Of a stretch of 64,000 bases of DNA, positions 35,445 to 49,104 are shown piece by piece (position 1 is the stretch's first letter; every line of letters begins with the position of its first letter). The translations under genes and the position numbers were made by a program. The notes beneath the pieces are model-generated. The model had not been told where the DNA came from. It saw only the letters and a list, made by a program, of their open reading frames with translations, and ran no database searches. The DNA comes from Trifolium pratense (taxonomy: Eukaryota; Streptophyta; Magnoliopsida; Fabales; Fabaceae), in the NCBI RefSeq assembly GCF_020283565.1, contig NC_060061.1, positions 5,216,010 through 5,280,009 of the forward strand. Reading direction: 5' to 3'.

Positions 35445-36433
35445 GTAAGCATAAGATCTATCGGTTATTTTTGGGCGGCAAAATAAAAACACTCACAAAA
35501 AACACATGCTGATGGCATTGAAGGTTTTATTTGAGTGGGTAAAAAAAAAAAAGGGGTTAACATAATAGAAGGATGACAAGAAAAAATGATTTTGAACAGG
35601 AAAAGATCTTTACAAGTGTGACTCATGTGTCCATCTACAACTTTATTTTATTGTAGATCAATTTGATGTATAGATAAACTTCAAAATATATAAACATAGT
35701 GGTAAATGATTTTATTTTATTTTTTAATAAAAAAAGTGATAGATAATTGTGTCTTCTTTTTTTTTTTACAAGATAATTGTGTCTCTTTAAACACACTTTA
35801 AAAATTCATCATCAGACTTATGCGAGTCTCTCTAAAATGCGTATGTTGAAGAAAACCCATCACTTAAATAAATATCAGTATTTCCAATAATATGTTTTTA
35901 GTTGTTGGTATAAAGAAAATACTAATAGCAGATGAGTTAATAAAACATGCAAGTTTAGATGACGCATTAGACTTTTGTTTTTGAAAGATTAGCATGACTC
36001 ACTATTAGTATTTAGAGAGCAATGACAAAAATAATTGTCACGAAATAATACTTTATAGACTTTATTTATAAACAAATATTTTTATAGTGAATTATTCAAT
36101 ATATAATATATCTTATTTATGTAGCGATACACCTCTTGATAATTGATATGATAATTTTGATAGATTTATTAATATCAAGAACATGCCAAAATTATTTCCA
36201 CTAGGACCACAAACTAAACAATTTCTTTTAGAGACAGCAAAAATATTTTATTTTTATTTTCAGAGATTAAAATTAAAATCCGCTATATGTTTAAAGAAGA
36301 AAAACTTATTTAACTCTAATTGTTTTTTATTTTTAATTTTGCAAATGTAACCGTTTTTTTTAAGGATTTGCAAATGTAACCGTTGTTGTTATGGGAGAGG
36401 CGATGTTCTATTTTTGGGTAAAAATTTAAGGAT

Positions 36434-36607
36434 TTAATTGATATGCATCGATGGTGTAAAATAATTTTACACTTTCAACCAATACCAACCATGTTTTCCG
36501 CCACATCACCACACTTCACTCCACTTTCTTGACATGACATGACAAAATGATGTTTATTAATTAGACGATTGTGTAAAACTATTTTACACCGTCAGAGCAT
36601 ATTAATT
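36434..36607. mobile_element. MITE with ~35-bp terminal inverted repeats
   Basis: Left TTAATTGATATGCATCGATG plus GTGTAAAATAATTTTACAC; right GTGTAAAACTATTTTACACC plus GTCAGAGCATATTAATTAA as its inverted partner. About 174 bp, non-coding. Confidence 0.7.
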
Positions 36608-36803
36608 AAACTCAAAATTTAATTTTGTTACGGTACAACTTCCTTGGTCTAGTACAAGATCAAAGCAAGAAATTTTATGCTATAATTGTCATTTTTTATT
36701 TAGAATTTTAAATTTATTTTATGCTATAATTGTCAAAATTAATTTATTTTTTTGACAATTTTAAATTTATATTGACTTATAAAAATTAACTATACAATTA
36801 AGT

Positions 36804-36901
36804 AAGTCACTAAGTTTGGTCTAGTGGTGATGGGTTTAGGTAGTACGCTATAAGTCATGGATTCGATTCTCAGCTAATTGTAAACCCAAAAAAAAAAACT
36901 T
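36804..36901 (+). mobile_element. tRNA-like SINE, family 1, copy 2
   Basis: Box A TGGTCTAGTGGTGATG, box B GGATTCGATTCTCAGC and an A11 tail. Flanked by TATACAATTAAGT (36791) and TATAGAATTAAGT (36902), a 13-bp duplication with one mismatch. Confidence 0.78.
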
Positions 36902-36914
36902 TATAGAATTAAGT

Positions 36915-37135
36915 TCTTTTTTTTTTTTGAACAACAAAATATTATTAATAATAGTCGGTCTCTGCACAAGACGAACAAAGACCGGGATAAACGAAAATAC
37001 AAAACAGATGCGTCGTATATAAGCGGAACACCAATGAAAAAACTAAAAGACGTACACCACCTAGTACACTCCACAATCACCAGACCGACCACCTAGAGCA
37101 AATACCACAAACACCTGACCACAGGTACAATTAAG
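36915..37135 (-). mobile_element. Possible LINE 3' tail
   Basis: Read on the minus strand it is a GT-rich text ending ATATTTTGTTGTTC followed by oligo-A (poly-T on the map at 36917-36929), as at the 3' ends of plant LINEs. No domain is recognisable, so this is tentative. Confidence 0.35.
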
Positions 37136-37689
37136 TTCCTTGACAAAGCTTAAAAATACTATACTTGTTATCAAAATACTTTTTTCCAATCAACCGTTAG
37201 TTGGTTCAATAATAATTGACGCTGTACTTGATAGAAAAAATCATAATTCGATTACCGTAACTACGATAAAAAGGTAACTTAAACTACTTTTTAGTGTCAA
37301 AACTGACTTGGAACCTAGATTAAACGCCCTAGTAGATTTTTCCATAAACTTCCATAAACTAATGACACTCCATAATGAGAATGAATGAGTAAAAAAGTGG
37401 TAATTAAGCAAAGCATATGATTCGTTGGTAGTATGATGTAATAATGGTGTTAACACGGAAATAGACTTAAATCAAAGAGTGGACTTAGTCAGCAGTCATA
37501 ATTCGACAAAAACAAATCCTTTTCTTCATTCAACAATTCTCAATTTTACACCCACAACCGATGCAATGTTTTCTTCTTTATTATTTATATCCTAATTGAA
37601 ATTCTCATCTTTTCTTCTTCTTTATTTATTTATTTATATTTTAAACTTTAACTACCCTTATGTATGTACCAGAAGTGGGTGCTGGTAGG

Positions 37690-38023
37690 TATTTCTGTGG
37701 ATACACAGTGGCGAAGATCCCTATGAACAATTCTTTTCATTTTTCGATCAAGCTTCAATTTTGAACACAACCCAGGTCAGCAATCATCTTCTATTTCAAT
37801 TCCCCTCTCTTTTATTGCTCCAATTTTCATGCTTTATACTTCAAATCCGTGTTTTTTCTTACAGCTGTTTTCTGATTTTTTTATGATTTTTTTTCTTTTC
37901 AATTTTCATCTTTTTTGCAGCTATTTCGGATACCCTTTTGCCTAAAACTAAGTAAAAAAGTTTAATTGAGGTGAAGAATTAATTTTTATAATTTTGTTTG
38001 TTTGTGAAGTAAAGTATCTGTGT
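37690..38023 (+). other. 5' UTR of the WD40 gene with an intron (37776-37920)
   Basis: CCCAG|GTCAGC at 37776 and TTTTTTGCAG ending at 37920 outline a 145-bp intron just before the coding exon. The leader start is estimated. Confidence 0.5.
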
Positions 38024-41000
38024 ATGGTGGGGAATTGGAAAAGGGTTGTGGAATTGGTGGATATGGAATTGGAAGTTGATGAGGATCAATTCTATGATAC
38101 TTGTGAGGATTTGTGTTCTGTTTCTGATGAGGGTTTTGATTATTGTTTAGAATCTTATTCTGGTGGTAGTAGTAGTAATGATTATGTTACTAGGTTCAAT
38201 TTTTGGACTAAAAACCTTGAAAGTGTTCATCATAGACGAGTCAATTTTTTAAGATGGATGGGTTTGGAGTATGATGAGAATTCAATTGATGGAGATGAGT
38301 TTGGAGAAGATTCATCTCGTGGAGTTGACCGAATCACTTCAACTAGTGGGGATGGTTTGAGAACTGTAAATCAGATTGTGCTGGATTCATCATCAAATGA
38401 GGCATCTAGGTTGTTAGAAAATTGCGGTGATGGTACCGAGAATTTGGCATGTATGATAAAGAATTTGGATGATGGAACACGGTATGTTGTAGATAAATTG
38501 GATCAAGATGGAACGCTTAATACCCTGCGTGTTCTCGGTTCGAACCAATTGATTAGTTTGGATGAGTTTCATAAAAATATTGGGCCGTCATCTTTTGTTC
38601 GTAGACATTTGCAGAGAGATGCTGAAAACACTAGATTGTTGGGTGTTGCTAAAAAGAAGATGAAGAAAGGTTGGTTAAGCAAACTGGATTCTATTGCTTG
38701 TTTTTATCATCATAATCAAGAGTTTGATGAAACTTGCTGCAATAAAGACTTAGACTCTAGGATACATAAAGTTCGTGTTCAGCCGCATAAGAAGCGAATT
38801 AAGGAGCTTTCCTCTCTTTATGCTGAACAAGAGTTTAAAGCACACAAAGGTGTTATTTTGACAATGAAGTTCAGTCTTGATGGAAAATATCTGGCTAGTG
38901 GCGGTGAAGATGGCATTGTGCGTGTGTGGAAGGTGATTGAGGATGTAAGATCGAATGAATTGAACATTCTAGACAGTGATCCATCCAATATATATTTCAA
39001 AATGAATGAATTTACTGGTAGTGTGGCTCCCTTTGATGTAGATAAAGAAAAATTAGTCAAAACAGAGAAGTTGAAGAGATCATCTCCTTCAACTTGTGTG
39101 GTTATCCCACCAAAGACCTTCCGCATATCGGCAAAACCTTTGCATGAATTCCATGGGCATAATGATGACATTTTAGACCTTGCATGGTCCAAATCAGGGG
39201 TTAGTTTCCTACAGAAGCAATCTACTCTTATTTGTCTTTTTTTTTGTCTCGCTCGTCAAATTTGCTTATCATTTAGTTTTCTATCAATGGAACTCACCGT
39301 TGTTTGCATTCTTTGGTTTGTTGCAGTTTCTATTGTCATCCTCTGTTGATAAGACAGTGCGCTTATGGCAAGTAGGGATCAACAAATGTCTTCGAGTTTT
39401 CTCTCACAATAATTATGGTGCGCGCCTCTTTTACCTAGTTTTTTATAAGTGCGTTGAATGATTTGGGCAATATTGGTTTTTCTGTAACTGTATTTCTCTA
39501 TATTTTTCTCACCCTATATCATGTTATTTGGTTTTGTTTTGCTAAATAACAATTCATTTTGATTTTCCTTTGATGCAGTGACGTGTGTGAATTTCAATCC
39601 TGTCAATGATAATGTTTTCATCAGTGGTTCAATTGATGGAAAGGTGCGCATATGGGAAGTTGTTCGCTGTCGGGTTGTTGATTACATTGATATCAGAGAG
39701 ATAGTCACAGCCGTATGTTTCCGCCCTGATGGAAAGGTCTGTTTCGTTATAGGTTTAACTGCAAGAACATTGTAGCAGGAAAGTATCTATTTTTGTTTTG
39801 TTCCTAAATTTTTTGCTTGTTATTGCAGGGCACGATTGTGGGCACCATGGCAGGCAATTGCCGTTTTTATGATATCCTAGGTATGCACACATTTAGCTCT
39901 GTAAATGTTTGGAATTGTGTTACATTATATCGTATGCTTGTGAGTTGTGACATAAAAGAGTTTCTGAATTTAAATTATCCATCTTTAAAATGATTATAAT
40001 TAGCATTACTAGTTTCTAACGCTAATTTTATTCTTTTATCTTTGGTTGTTCAGATAATCATATGAAAATTGATACTCAAATGTCGTTACAAGGAAAAAAG
40101 AAGACATCGGGGAAAAGGATAACTGGCTTTCAGGTTGGTTATTTCTGCCACGCCGCACTGTTTTCCGGTTTATTCTCTTCCTTTCTCTTCCACCCTATAT
40201 AAAATTATTGACACGTGGTTATTAATCTTGTATGATTATTTCATCAGTTTTCGCCCAGTGACCCGAGCAAATTGTTGGTCGCCTCTGCTGATTCCCATGT
40301 GTGTGTACTCTCTGGAGTTGATGTCATCTACAAATTCAAAGGTAGGTTCTTCACATATGATTTCCTTATTCTAAAATATTATAAAATGCATCCCACATAT
40401 ATATGCCTAATTCTTCTCATGTTGCATCTTTTAATTTGAGCTAGGCCTAATTTAATCCCTTAAGACCAGTTTGTAAGACGAGGACTGCCTAAGCTTATAA
40501 GCACTGCAAAGATCATAAGCATAACTAGTCGATGTGTGACTAAACCTACCCTCATGCACCTAACACAATGAAGGTGCTGGAGGCTGCAAAGAAGGCAACT
40601 CAGATTTGCCGCAATTAAGGCAGCTAGGGACAAACCGCAATCATGACGGAATTTCTAACATATCTTGATGTTTTCGTGTGTATTTTAAATTCTTGCAATG
40701 AGGACTTGATATTGGAAATATATGGGACTTTTCAATTTTTGTGTGCTTTGAGAACCGATTTCCGTTATTATATCTCTTCTTGTTTTGCCTTCAGGCCTGA
40801 GAAGTGCAGGACGGATGCATGCTTCCTTCACATCCGACGGGAAACATATCGTTTCACTTAGCGAAGGTTCAAATGTTTGTATCTGGAATCACACTGGCCA
40901 GGATAGGAATACGTCCAAAGCAAAGCAGATTTTGTCTTCCGAGAGTTTTCTATCCCACAATGCAACAATCGCCATACCTTGGTGTGGCATTGAGTCAACG

Positions 41001-41312
41001 CCGTTGTCTCCTTCACTAGATGAAAACTTGATTCAGCGGTCATCCTTGTCTTCTCCCGATTGTTTCTTCATGGGTCGAGGATTTCTTTCCGAGTTAGTCC
41101 CAAAGGTTTCTGCTACATGGCCAGAGGAAACACTTCTCGATTCGGGGCAAACTGTTGTTTCTCCTACAATATGTAAATCAGAGTATAAGTTCTTGAGAAG
41201 TGCTTGCAAGGGAATGTCTAATTCTCATTTGTGGGGCCAAGTGATTCTAACAGCAGGATCTGATGGATTCATAAAAGTGTACCAAAATTATGGCCTACCC
41301 GTTCGCGTTTGA
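38024..41312 (+). CDS. WD40-repeat protein, WDR44-like
   Basis: Seven exons, 38024-39199, 39327-39417, 39579-39736, 39829-39880, 40054-40133, 40248-40341, 40795-41312; total 2169 nt, 722 residues. The first in-frame ATG is at 38024. Residues 1-260 are an acidic region with the plant-specific [17 protein letters not shown] and a basic [14 protein letters not shown] repeats begin about residue 268: [20 protein letters not shown] ... DGIVRVWKV; then [20 protein letters not shown] ... KTVRLWQV; then [18 protein letters not shown] ... GKVRIWEV; weaker repeats follow, ending [17 protein letters not shown]. This layout matches the plant WDR44-like family (e.g. Arabidopsis At5g24320 group), presumed scaffold proteins; human WDR44 binds Rab11, but the plant role is not established here. 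Confidence 0.92.
40438..40620 (+). repeat. Dispersed repeat inside WD40 gene intron 6
   Basis: Text such as CCCTTAAGACCAGTTTGTAA, GAGGACTGCC and TCGATGTGTGACTAAACC resembles a common legume dispersed repeat; it makes up much of this 453-bp intron. Confidence 0.4.
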
Positions 41313-42434
41313 AACGCGAGAATTTGTTGGTGTATTCTAAAGTAAGTTACAAAGATTCGTCGTTTGGTAACGCTGGGATGCCATCGTGTAATATTATTCT
41401 TTATACGAAAGTCGATATCGATTATATGATTCTTTAATTTTTAAGGATTGTCAGTTAAGAGAATGTAAGTTTCAGTTTTGCTGATAGTCCTTGTCAAAAT
41501 GTAATTCCTGATTGTTGTATAGTATATAGAAGATTTCATTTAATTTTAATTTATAGATACATGAATTTATACATGAAATGAATAATGAACTATGCACTTG
41601 TCTTGTGCTTGCATAAATGCAAAATGAGATTTTTGTCTTTGCTTTTTTGCAGCTTATTGTTACTTAAAAAGAGATACAATCAAACTCCATTGCAGAATTA
41701 TTTTATGATTTATTCTACACTTCTATTTTATGTTTAATTCACTTTTATATTTTTTTTATAGATATGATGACATTTGTAGATTCCACTAATTTTCAAATTA
41801 TTAATAACCATTCATACATGATCATGTGAGTGGTTGACCTTGGGCCCAACCCAAAACATTAATCAAATTTGTGTGTTGAGATGGTGGCCTCTAAAGGAAA
41901 ATTTGATTGGATGAATGATTTGTAGGGTAACATTTTGTCAAACAAAATTTTGTTAATACAAATTTCTAGAAATAATCACCTTACCTTTCTAACCACATGT
42001 TCTCTTTGAAGTAAATTTCTGTGTCATAATCATTTTCTATGTGAATTTGATAAAATCATAAGAGAAACATTTGTTGAACAAAAGAAGATGATAGTCATAA
42101 CACTTTATAAAGATATTGAACATGTGGTTAGAAAAGTTTTGACTAATGCATAATAAATTAATGGATGACATGGTTTTGAGCCATTCATTTTACTTTCTTT
42201 AGCTTAAGTATGTATGTGTTGAAAAGATTTGTAATGTATATATATTCCTCTAATCTGAAAGTTCATATATGCTTTATTCAATATCTAAGTTGGAATTATT
42301 GTGGCAGTCATTGTTACTGATAATGATAATGATAATGATGACCAAAATTAGAGGGCAGCCAATTATATGCCACATTGAAGGGTTGAAGCTTTAACGTCTG
42401 AAATGCCTAGCTAGTGATTTCTTTTCTTTTTTTC

Positions 42435-42570
42435 TTTTTCAGTCAAGTAATTAATTTCACTCTTAAAGTGAATAAGTGAAGTGTACGAATCCCGGTTTTT
42501 GTATATAAAATGTGATGTCGCCATACCATCAATATTGTGGAAACCATATTCAAACTTCAAAGGAATTGAG
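42435..42570 (+). mobile_element. SINE-like fragment, family 3
   Basis: AGTGAATAAGTGAAGTGTAC followed by box-B-like GAATCCCGGTTTTTG. Shares GTGAATAA.TGAAG with the unit at 51000-51125; related short fragment at 43245-43300. Confidence 0.35.
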
Positions 42571-43299
42571 AGGGGGAAATGAGTCTGATTCAAACAATCC
42601 TATTGTGGTGAGGAGGATACAGAACTGGTTTAGGAATGATGAATATATTTGATAGAGGTTTAGTAAAAAATGACCACCATGCACAACTTAATAAACTTAT
42701 GCCCCATGGAATATGTTCGTGTGTGGCAATTACATGTATTATTTAACAATAATCTTTATATATAATTTAAACATTATTATCTTAATGGTAACATTATTAT
42801 CTTGACAAAAGAAAAGCTATATTTTTATCAGGTGTGAGTTGTGTGACCGACTAGTTTTGTATCTTAAAGTTTGAATTTCTACTAGAGAATGTATAATCTA
42901 GTCATCTATCTAGTGCATCCTGCCATCCTCTCCCTCTCTAAAAAAATAATATAATTCTATTTAAATAATAATAATATCACCTTTGTGAATGTAAAAAATT
43001 ATCTTCTTACCATTAACTTCATTTTTTTTGGCATGCTTAACTAATGCCTCAGAGAGACAGAGACAATATTTAGCGTCATCCTTTATTTTATTGGTACTCT
43101 AAAAAAATTATTTTCTCAAATTGATTATGTTATATCATGTTTTGTTTTCATGTTATCATTTTTAACAAGTTTCATTTAAAAAAACACGGGTAACATTTTA
43201 ATATTGACAAAACTTTCATGACTTTTATTTTCTTATCGAGTAATTTAGTAGTTAAAATCACCTTTAAGATAAACAAGTAGAGTGTTCGAAATTCAAACT

Positions 43300-43435
<136 letters not shown>

Positions 43436-44373
43436 GCTGAACTAAACTCACAATAACCTTTCACTTATTTTTTAAAATTTGAATTCTCAAATTCAAAATT
43501 CTTAAAATTAGATTATTGAATTTCTTTTGCTTAAAATCAAAGTATTTAATTTTCAACTGCAATGTTATATTTATTATTTTTGTAATAGGTTATTAGTACG
43601 AAAATTTTACAGTTAAAATATATGTTTTCAACCAAATTTTCTCTAGCTAGTGCAAGGAATAGAATTATTTGGTTTCTTTTATGGAAAAACCCTTGGAAAA
43701 GATATTTTTGTAAAAGAGCACGCTCTCTGATCCAAGAGGCGCATGTTAGTAGGTCCCATGCAAAAACACCATGAAAAAGATATACTCTTCAAATATCAAC
43801 CACCACATGGAGGAGGCTGACCCCATGTTCTTGTTCTCCACTTATTTTTTGATTTACAATAGATTGTTTGTATATACTATATATTGTCCATTTCAATATG
43901 ACAACTCCAAAGGAGCTTTCTCGTATATATATATATTTTGTATCATCCTCTTCCTCGTATATACATATATACAAAGTACAATTAATTACATCTCACAATA
44001 ATTAACAAATAATTAAGTACAACTACATTTTTCCTGGCACTTTCACTTATAAAAGATCCAAGGTTAACATAATTCAGGCTCCATAATCATTGTATTAATC
44101 ATAGCATCCAATCTAACTAGCATAATCTAACAATAAAGTACTCCCAAGGTTTGCCCTAATTAAGTAATCAAAATATATAGTTATCATATCATACATTGAA
44201 ACATTTACTTATACTCCAGTTCATAAGACTAACTTAACTGGCCACAGCTAACTCTCATTCTATTGCTCTATTAAAAACCTAGAGAGAAATTATATGTATA
44301 TTTTCCATAAAGTTCTATATAGTAGAAGGTTTTTTTTTCTTCTTTTTCTATTGCAATATTGTCTCAAGAAACT

Positions 44374-47300
44374 TCAAAATTCAAGGTGATTAATTAAGTC
44401 AAAAGCAGCTTTTGGACCCTTAGAAATCATGAGTTCGGAAACCGCCCATAACCTTGCAGCTTCAGTTGAGTTGGATCCTAATTTGGAAGTTGAGGCTTCG
44501 TTGCAGTCAGCAAAGTACTTGCCAGATACATTGAAGAGCCTTGGGTGGGTTGCTACATAGCATGTTGTTGCAGCTGCCTACATTGTTTATTTGGGGTAAT
44601 TGAATTAGAGCCCAACAGAAGATAACAAAACATATAATCTTGTAATTAAATATGAGAACTATTTTTGTTAGCATAATAAAAATAAAATAAAATAAAGCAA
44701 CTATAAATACAATTACCCTAATTTCTTTTATGAGAATGGCGAGAGAGTAAAAACTAAGTTATCTATTATATCACACACTCATGAAAAAAAGTTAGGATCT
44801 TCTCCATTTCTCAAAAGAAATTGAGAGTTTAAGAGATAAACACAAAAAATGAGTAGTGGGTTCCGCCACTAAATGAGTTTCACTATCATTAAGTGGATCT
44901 CACTACTTTTTGCGTCGTTCTCTCTAAATGGAACTTTCTATTTCTTTTGAGAAAAGAACAAGAATCTATCTCACATTAAAGATACTACATTCATTCCTAA
45001 TTATAAAATGTTTTTAAACTTTTATTTGTCCCTTATGAATATCAATAATTTTATGGATAAATAAGTAAAAATAATACAATTTTTTGACAAATTTATCATT
45101 ATAACTATTTTTTGACACATTTTTTGTTGGATGTCATTATAATAAGATACTAAGAGATTAATATTGAATTTGCTAGTACTACTATTTACCTGAGGAATAG
45201 TCTTTAAGAGCTTGGAAGCCAAAAAGAAAACTAAATCTGCAATTTAATTTTAGAACAGAAAAATAAAATATTAAATTAATTAATTAATAGCTGAATTGCA
45301 GACATTAAAAAGAGGAACCAAAACTAGCAATCACTGAAAAGAGACATTGTTGTTGTTCATACCTGTAAGAAAGCCTTCACGCTCTCTGGTGAGTCTGGTT
45401 CTCACGACCCCTGGATGAACGCAGTTCACGGTCACATTGGCATCCATTTGCTGCACAAATTTAATTATTATCCCAAATTATTATTATTTTGTTTGTTTAT
45501 ATCTGTTCATCATATAATAAAACAAATATACTGTAAAAAATATATATATAATAAAACAAAAATGATAGTACATTATAAACTAAATTAATTAGGCAAAAAT
45601 GAGTGAGGTGAAGCCAAATTAACCAAGTCGTGGGGCATTTGAATATGATAACTCACTTGACTACATGGAAACAAACAAACCTGACTTTTAAATATAGATA
45701 GGATCGATGTAGATCATAGATCAGAATGGATATTATGTTATTTAATAATAAAAAATATTAAGAGAAATGAATGGATATCAGTGAAAGAGGTTATAGTATA
45801 TGTAACCTTGAGTCTGCGGGCAAGCTCGTTTGTGTGGAAGACATTGGCAAGTTTGGAAAGAGCATAAGCACGTGTGGCATCATAGTGGCTGTGGCTGGGG
45901 GACATCACACACACACAAACATATTTCAATCCAACAAATTTCTAGTAAAGATAAATTAAAAAGGGTTATGGTGTGTAGTGTTTGGCAAACATATCACAAC
46001 ATTTTCATTTTACTAGACAGGTATAGGATCTTGAAGATAAAAGACATTTTGGAAGAGTCATATTAGTGTAAAATTAATATACATATATTAATTTTAAATA
46101 TACATATCAATTAATATAATATAATATGACTTCTGAGTACTCTTAGTGTAAAATTAATATACTCCAGGAGTAAGTCTTCATTGACTTATTCCGCTTAATA
46201 ACTCGATATCGGGATTAAATTTCTTCAATCCAACCGTTGAATTCAAATATCTCATTGAGTAGATCAACTTCACAAATTTTTATAAAAATTCAAAAAATGT
46301 AGTTAGGTATTCAGACTATTGAAATTCAACGGTTGGACTGAAGAAATATAATGTCGATATCGAGCTATCAAGCGGAATAAGTCAGTGAAGACTTACTCCT
46401 GAAGTCAACAGATCTCTCCTATAATATAATGACTTATTTAAAATTATAGTAGCACAATGTGATTTTGACAAATTTACCATGAATAAAACTCAAATACAAC
46501 AAAGCCACTAAGTTTGGTCTAGTGATAAGTACGTTATAGGTTCGATCTCCAGCTCATTATAAAAAAAAAAAAAAAAACTCAAATACAATAAGTGTGGCAT
46601 AGATTAAAATTGATAAGGTAAATAATAGTAGGTAGTTGGGTTGTGACCTTAATTTGTTGCGGCATATAAGAGACAAATAGGAGATGACGTCGCCAGTAAA
46701 CCAATTGTGTATAGCAGACGACACGTTCACTATCCTCCCTTCTATTCCTGTCCTCTTTGCCGTTTCAACCATCCTCTTCATCAACAACTTTGTTAACACA
46801 AAATGACCTGAACCAACCATATATAATTTAATTAAATTCAACAAATATTATTATTATTAAAACAGAAAAATAACAATATACTAGTACTAACCTAGATAAT
46901 TAGTGGCAAAGGTCATTTCAACTCCATCCTCGGAAATCGCATGCTTTTCTGCAAATTTTCCAGCATTGTTTCTAAACAGTAGTCAACAACAAAAATAATG
47001 AGAAAAAAATAATTAAATATTTATTTAATACTGTAGATTAAAATCATCAGAAAATAAATTAATAAAATATTATGCATATATGTATGTATGCAATGTGGAA
47101 ATGGTAGAATAGTAATAGTATATACATACATGAGGAGATTGAGAGGAAAATCGAAGGAGTGAAAGCGAGTAACAAAATTTGTAACAGAATTGAGAGAACT
47201 GAGATCGAGTGCCATAACAATAATCTCCGCCTCAGGAAATTCCGTTACGATTCTACCTCTTGTTTCTTCCGCATTTTTTATGCTACGCGCTGGAAGAATC

Positions 47301-47485
47301 ACCCTAGCACCACGCGATGCCAAAACACGCGCCGTTTCCGCTCCGATTCCAGAAGTACCGCCTGTGATTATGGCGGTGATGGAGCGGAGATCGCCGCAGT
47401 TTTCAGTGACTTGTTCTGCGGTTGATTTGGACCCGAATCCACTAGGACCTGCCGATCCGATCAAGTATTTAACCGTTTCGAGCAT
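44374..47485 (-). CDS. Short-chain dehydrogenase/reductase, TIC32-like
   Basis: Seven exons on the minus strand: 47485-47130, 46971-46892, 46807-46648, 45888-45807, 45450-45363, 45236-45190, 44577-44374; total 1017 nt, 338 residues. Classic Rossmann SDR: cofactor loop TGGTSGIGAE (41-50), NNAG (120-123), NVSS with catalytic Ser (175/176), and YALSK with Tyr207 and Lys211. The N-terminus MLETVKYLIGSAGPSGFGS and the motif YALSKLANV match plant TIC32 and its paralogues; TIC32 is a chloroplast inner-envelope NADPH-binding, calmodulin-binding protein proposed to regulate the import translocon. The family is large and paralogues may do other reductions, so 'TIC32-like' is a family label. The catalytic set is complete. 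Confidence 0.92.
46166..46400. mobile_element. Foldback MITE inside the TIC32-like gene intron 3
   Basis: Arms AGGAGTAAGTCTTCATTGAC at the left and GTGAAGACTTACTCCT at the right are inverted repeats, continuing inward (CCAACCGTTGAATTC against GAAATTCAACGGTTGG). About 235 bp. Confidence 0.8.
46500..46573 (+). mobile_element. tRNA-like SINE, family 1, copy 3
   Basis: Box A TGGTCTAGTGATAAG, box B AGGTTCGATCTCCAGC, oligo-A tail. Perfect 15-bp duplication AAAACTCAAATACAA at 46485-46499 and 46574-46588. It sits in an intron of the TIC32-like gene. Confidence 0.85.
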
Positions 47486-49104
47486 TGTTTAGACGTTACT
47501 CGATTTTGTGAAATCTGAATGAAAGTGGTTTTGGTTGTGGTTGGGTTTATTTGGTGAATGAATAAATCTTTGACCGTGATATTAATTTAATTGAATTTTG
47601 TGAGAAAAAGGTATTTCTCTTTTTTCAATACGTACGTGTCAGAGGATGGATTCTGAGATGCTATGCTATGCTGCTATACAATTCGGCTGTTTCTGCGTGC
47701 ATTAATTAAGTAGTACAGTTACAGTACATGCAGAAGAAGAAAGGAAAAGAAAAGTGGAAGAGAAGCATAAAAAAGCTAGCAAACTGCTGCTGAGAGGGAA
47801 AAGAAACAAAAAAAGGGAAAAGAGAGAGAAGGGATATTCACTCTTCAGCGTGCGTGATAACCAAACAGCAACCCATACAAACACAACAGATTGTTTATAG
47901 GCTATACATATAAAAAATGTTAAAGCTGATTGGTTCGGTGGTGATTGACGCTAATCTAAATTTAAGAAGGACCACGATTTCATCCCACAACTACGATCAG
48001 GAGAGTCAAATTAAACTGGTAGTGAAAGTAAAAAAAAAAAAAACAAATAAAAAATGTTCTAGCTATATAATACTCATACTCACTAGCTATGGACAAAAAC
48101 CTGCAAATTGAACAATCCGAAACAAAAAATGGTCAAGCAAACAGATTGTTGCTGTCGTCGGTCAAACATATTTAGACTGTTTAAAATGGAAGGGTTCAGT
48201 TTTCTAATATCAATTCAGTGGTGATCGAACCCGCCCGGGTTACATAAACGGTAAACTTTTGATTTATTCAATATAAAACATGATGAAATGACTTGATATA
48301 TCTCAAGACACATAATCTCAAAACTTGTTACACTTTGTCTCTTTTAAAAGTGAAAACGAGAAATCACTAATTGTTGAAAACTGGGTTTGTCTCTCAAATA
48401 CTAGTAGAAGAAAGGGAAAGAATAGGGAGATGATTTCTAGTCTATCTTATGAGTTAGGTTTCTCTCTATTTTCAATTCTTTCAATTTTTTCAATTATTAT
48501 ATAGTTTTAGGAATATAAATGTAAAAATGTGACATTTATTGAGTCTAAATATGTTTTATACATCATAAAACATTTAAAAAATTTGATAATAAAAAAAATA
48601 GAAATAATAAAAAATGAAGAGATCTTAACTCATACCTTCAATATTACTACTTCATTTAGTATTCTCTTTACACCGTCACCACACAATTGCGTTTTTTGTT
48701 TCATATAATTTTTCATTATTTGGTATCTTTAAAAATTTATCAAACAAATTAATTTTGATGTATCTCCTTATACTAACTAATTTTATTACACATAATAATC
48801 TATATAATAATTATTATTTTAAATTCAACGTTCGGGAGGATTGGAAACACGTCTTTAAAAGTGTACATACTTCCTCCGGAGACAAATATAAAAAAAAACA
48901 CTTCAAATTTTAGACACAAATATAAGCAAAAGTCAACTACTTTTAAACTAATTAATACTACTATTTATAATATACTCTTATTTAATCATTTTTACACTTA
49001 TTTCACTTTTCAAAAGTTTATGTGATTTCCAAGGCATAAATCACTAGGTATTTCTTGTTTCAATGAAATTGTTTTTTTTTTAACATAAAATTTAAAAGGG
49101 TAAT
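47486..49104. other. Upstream region of the TIC32-like gene and gene-free sequence
   Basis: Promoter-side sequence of the dehydrogenase, then AT-rich DNA with a Stowaway-like end at 48871-48925 (CTTCCTCCGGAGACAAATAT). No coding region supported. Confidence 0.55.

Larger units (their letters stand above)
35450..37690. other. Gene-free interval upstream of the WD40 gene
   Basis: Contains a MITE (36434-36607), a SINE (36804-36901) and a possible LINE tail (36915-37135). No coding region supported; several poly-T/poly-A runs. Confidence 0.6.
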
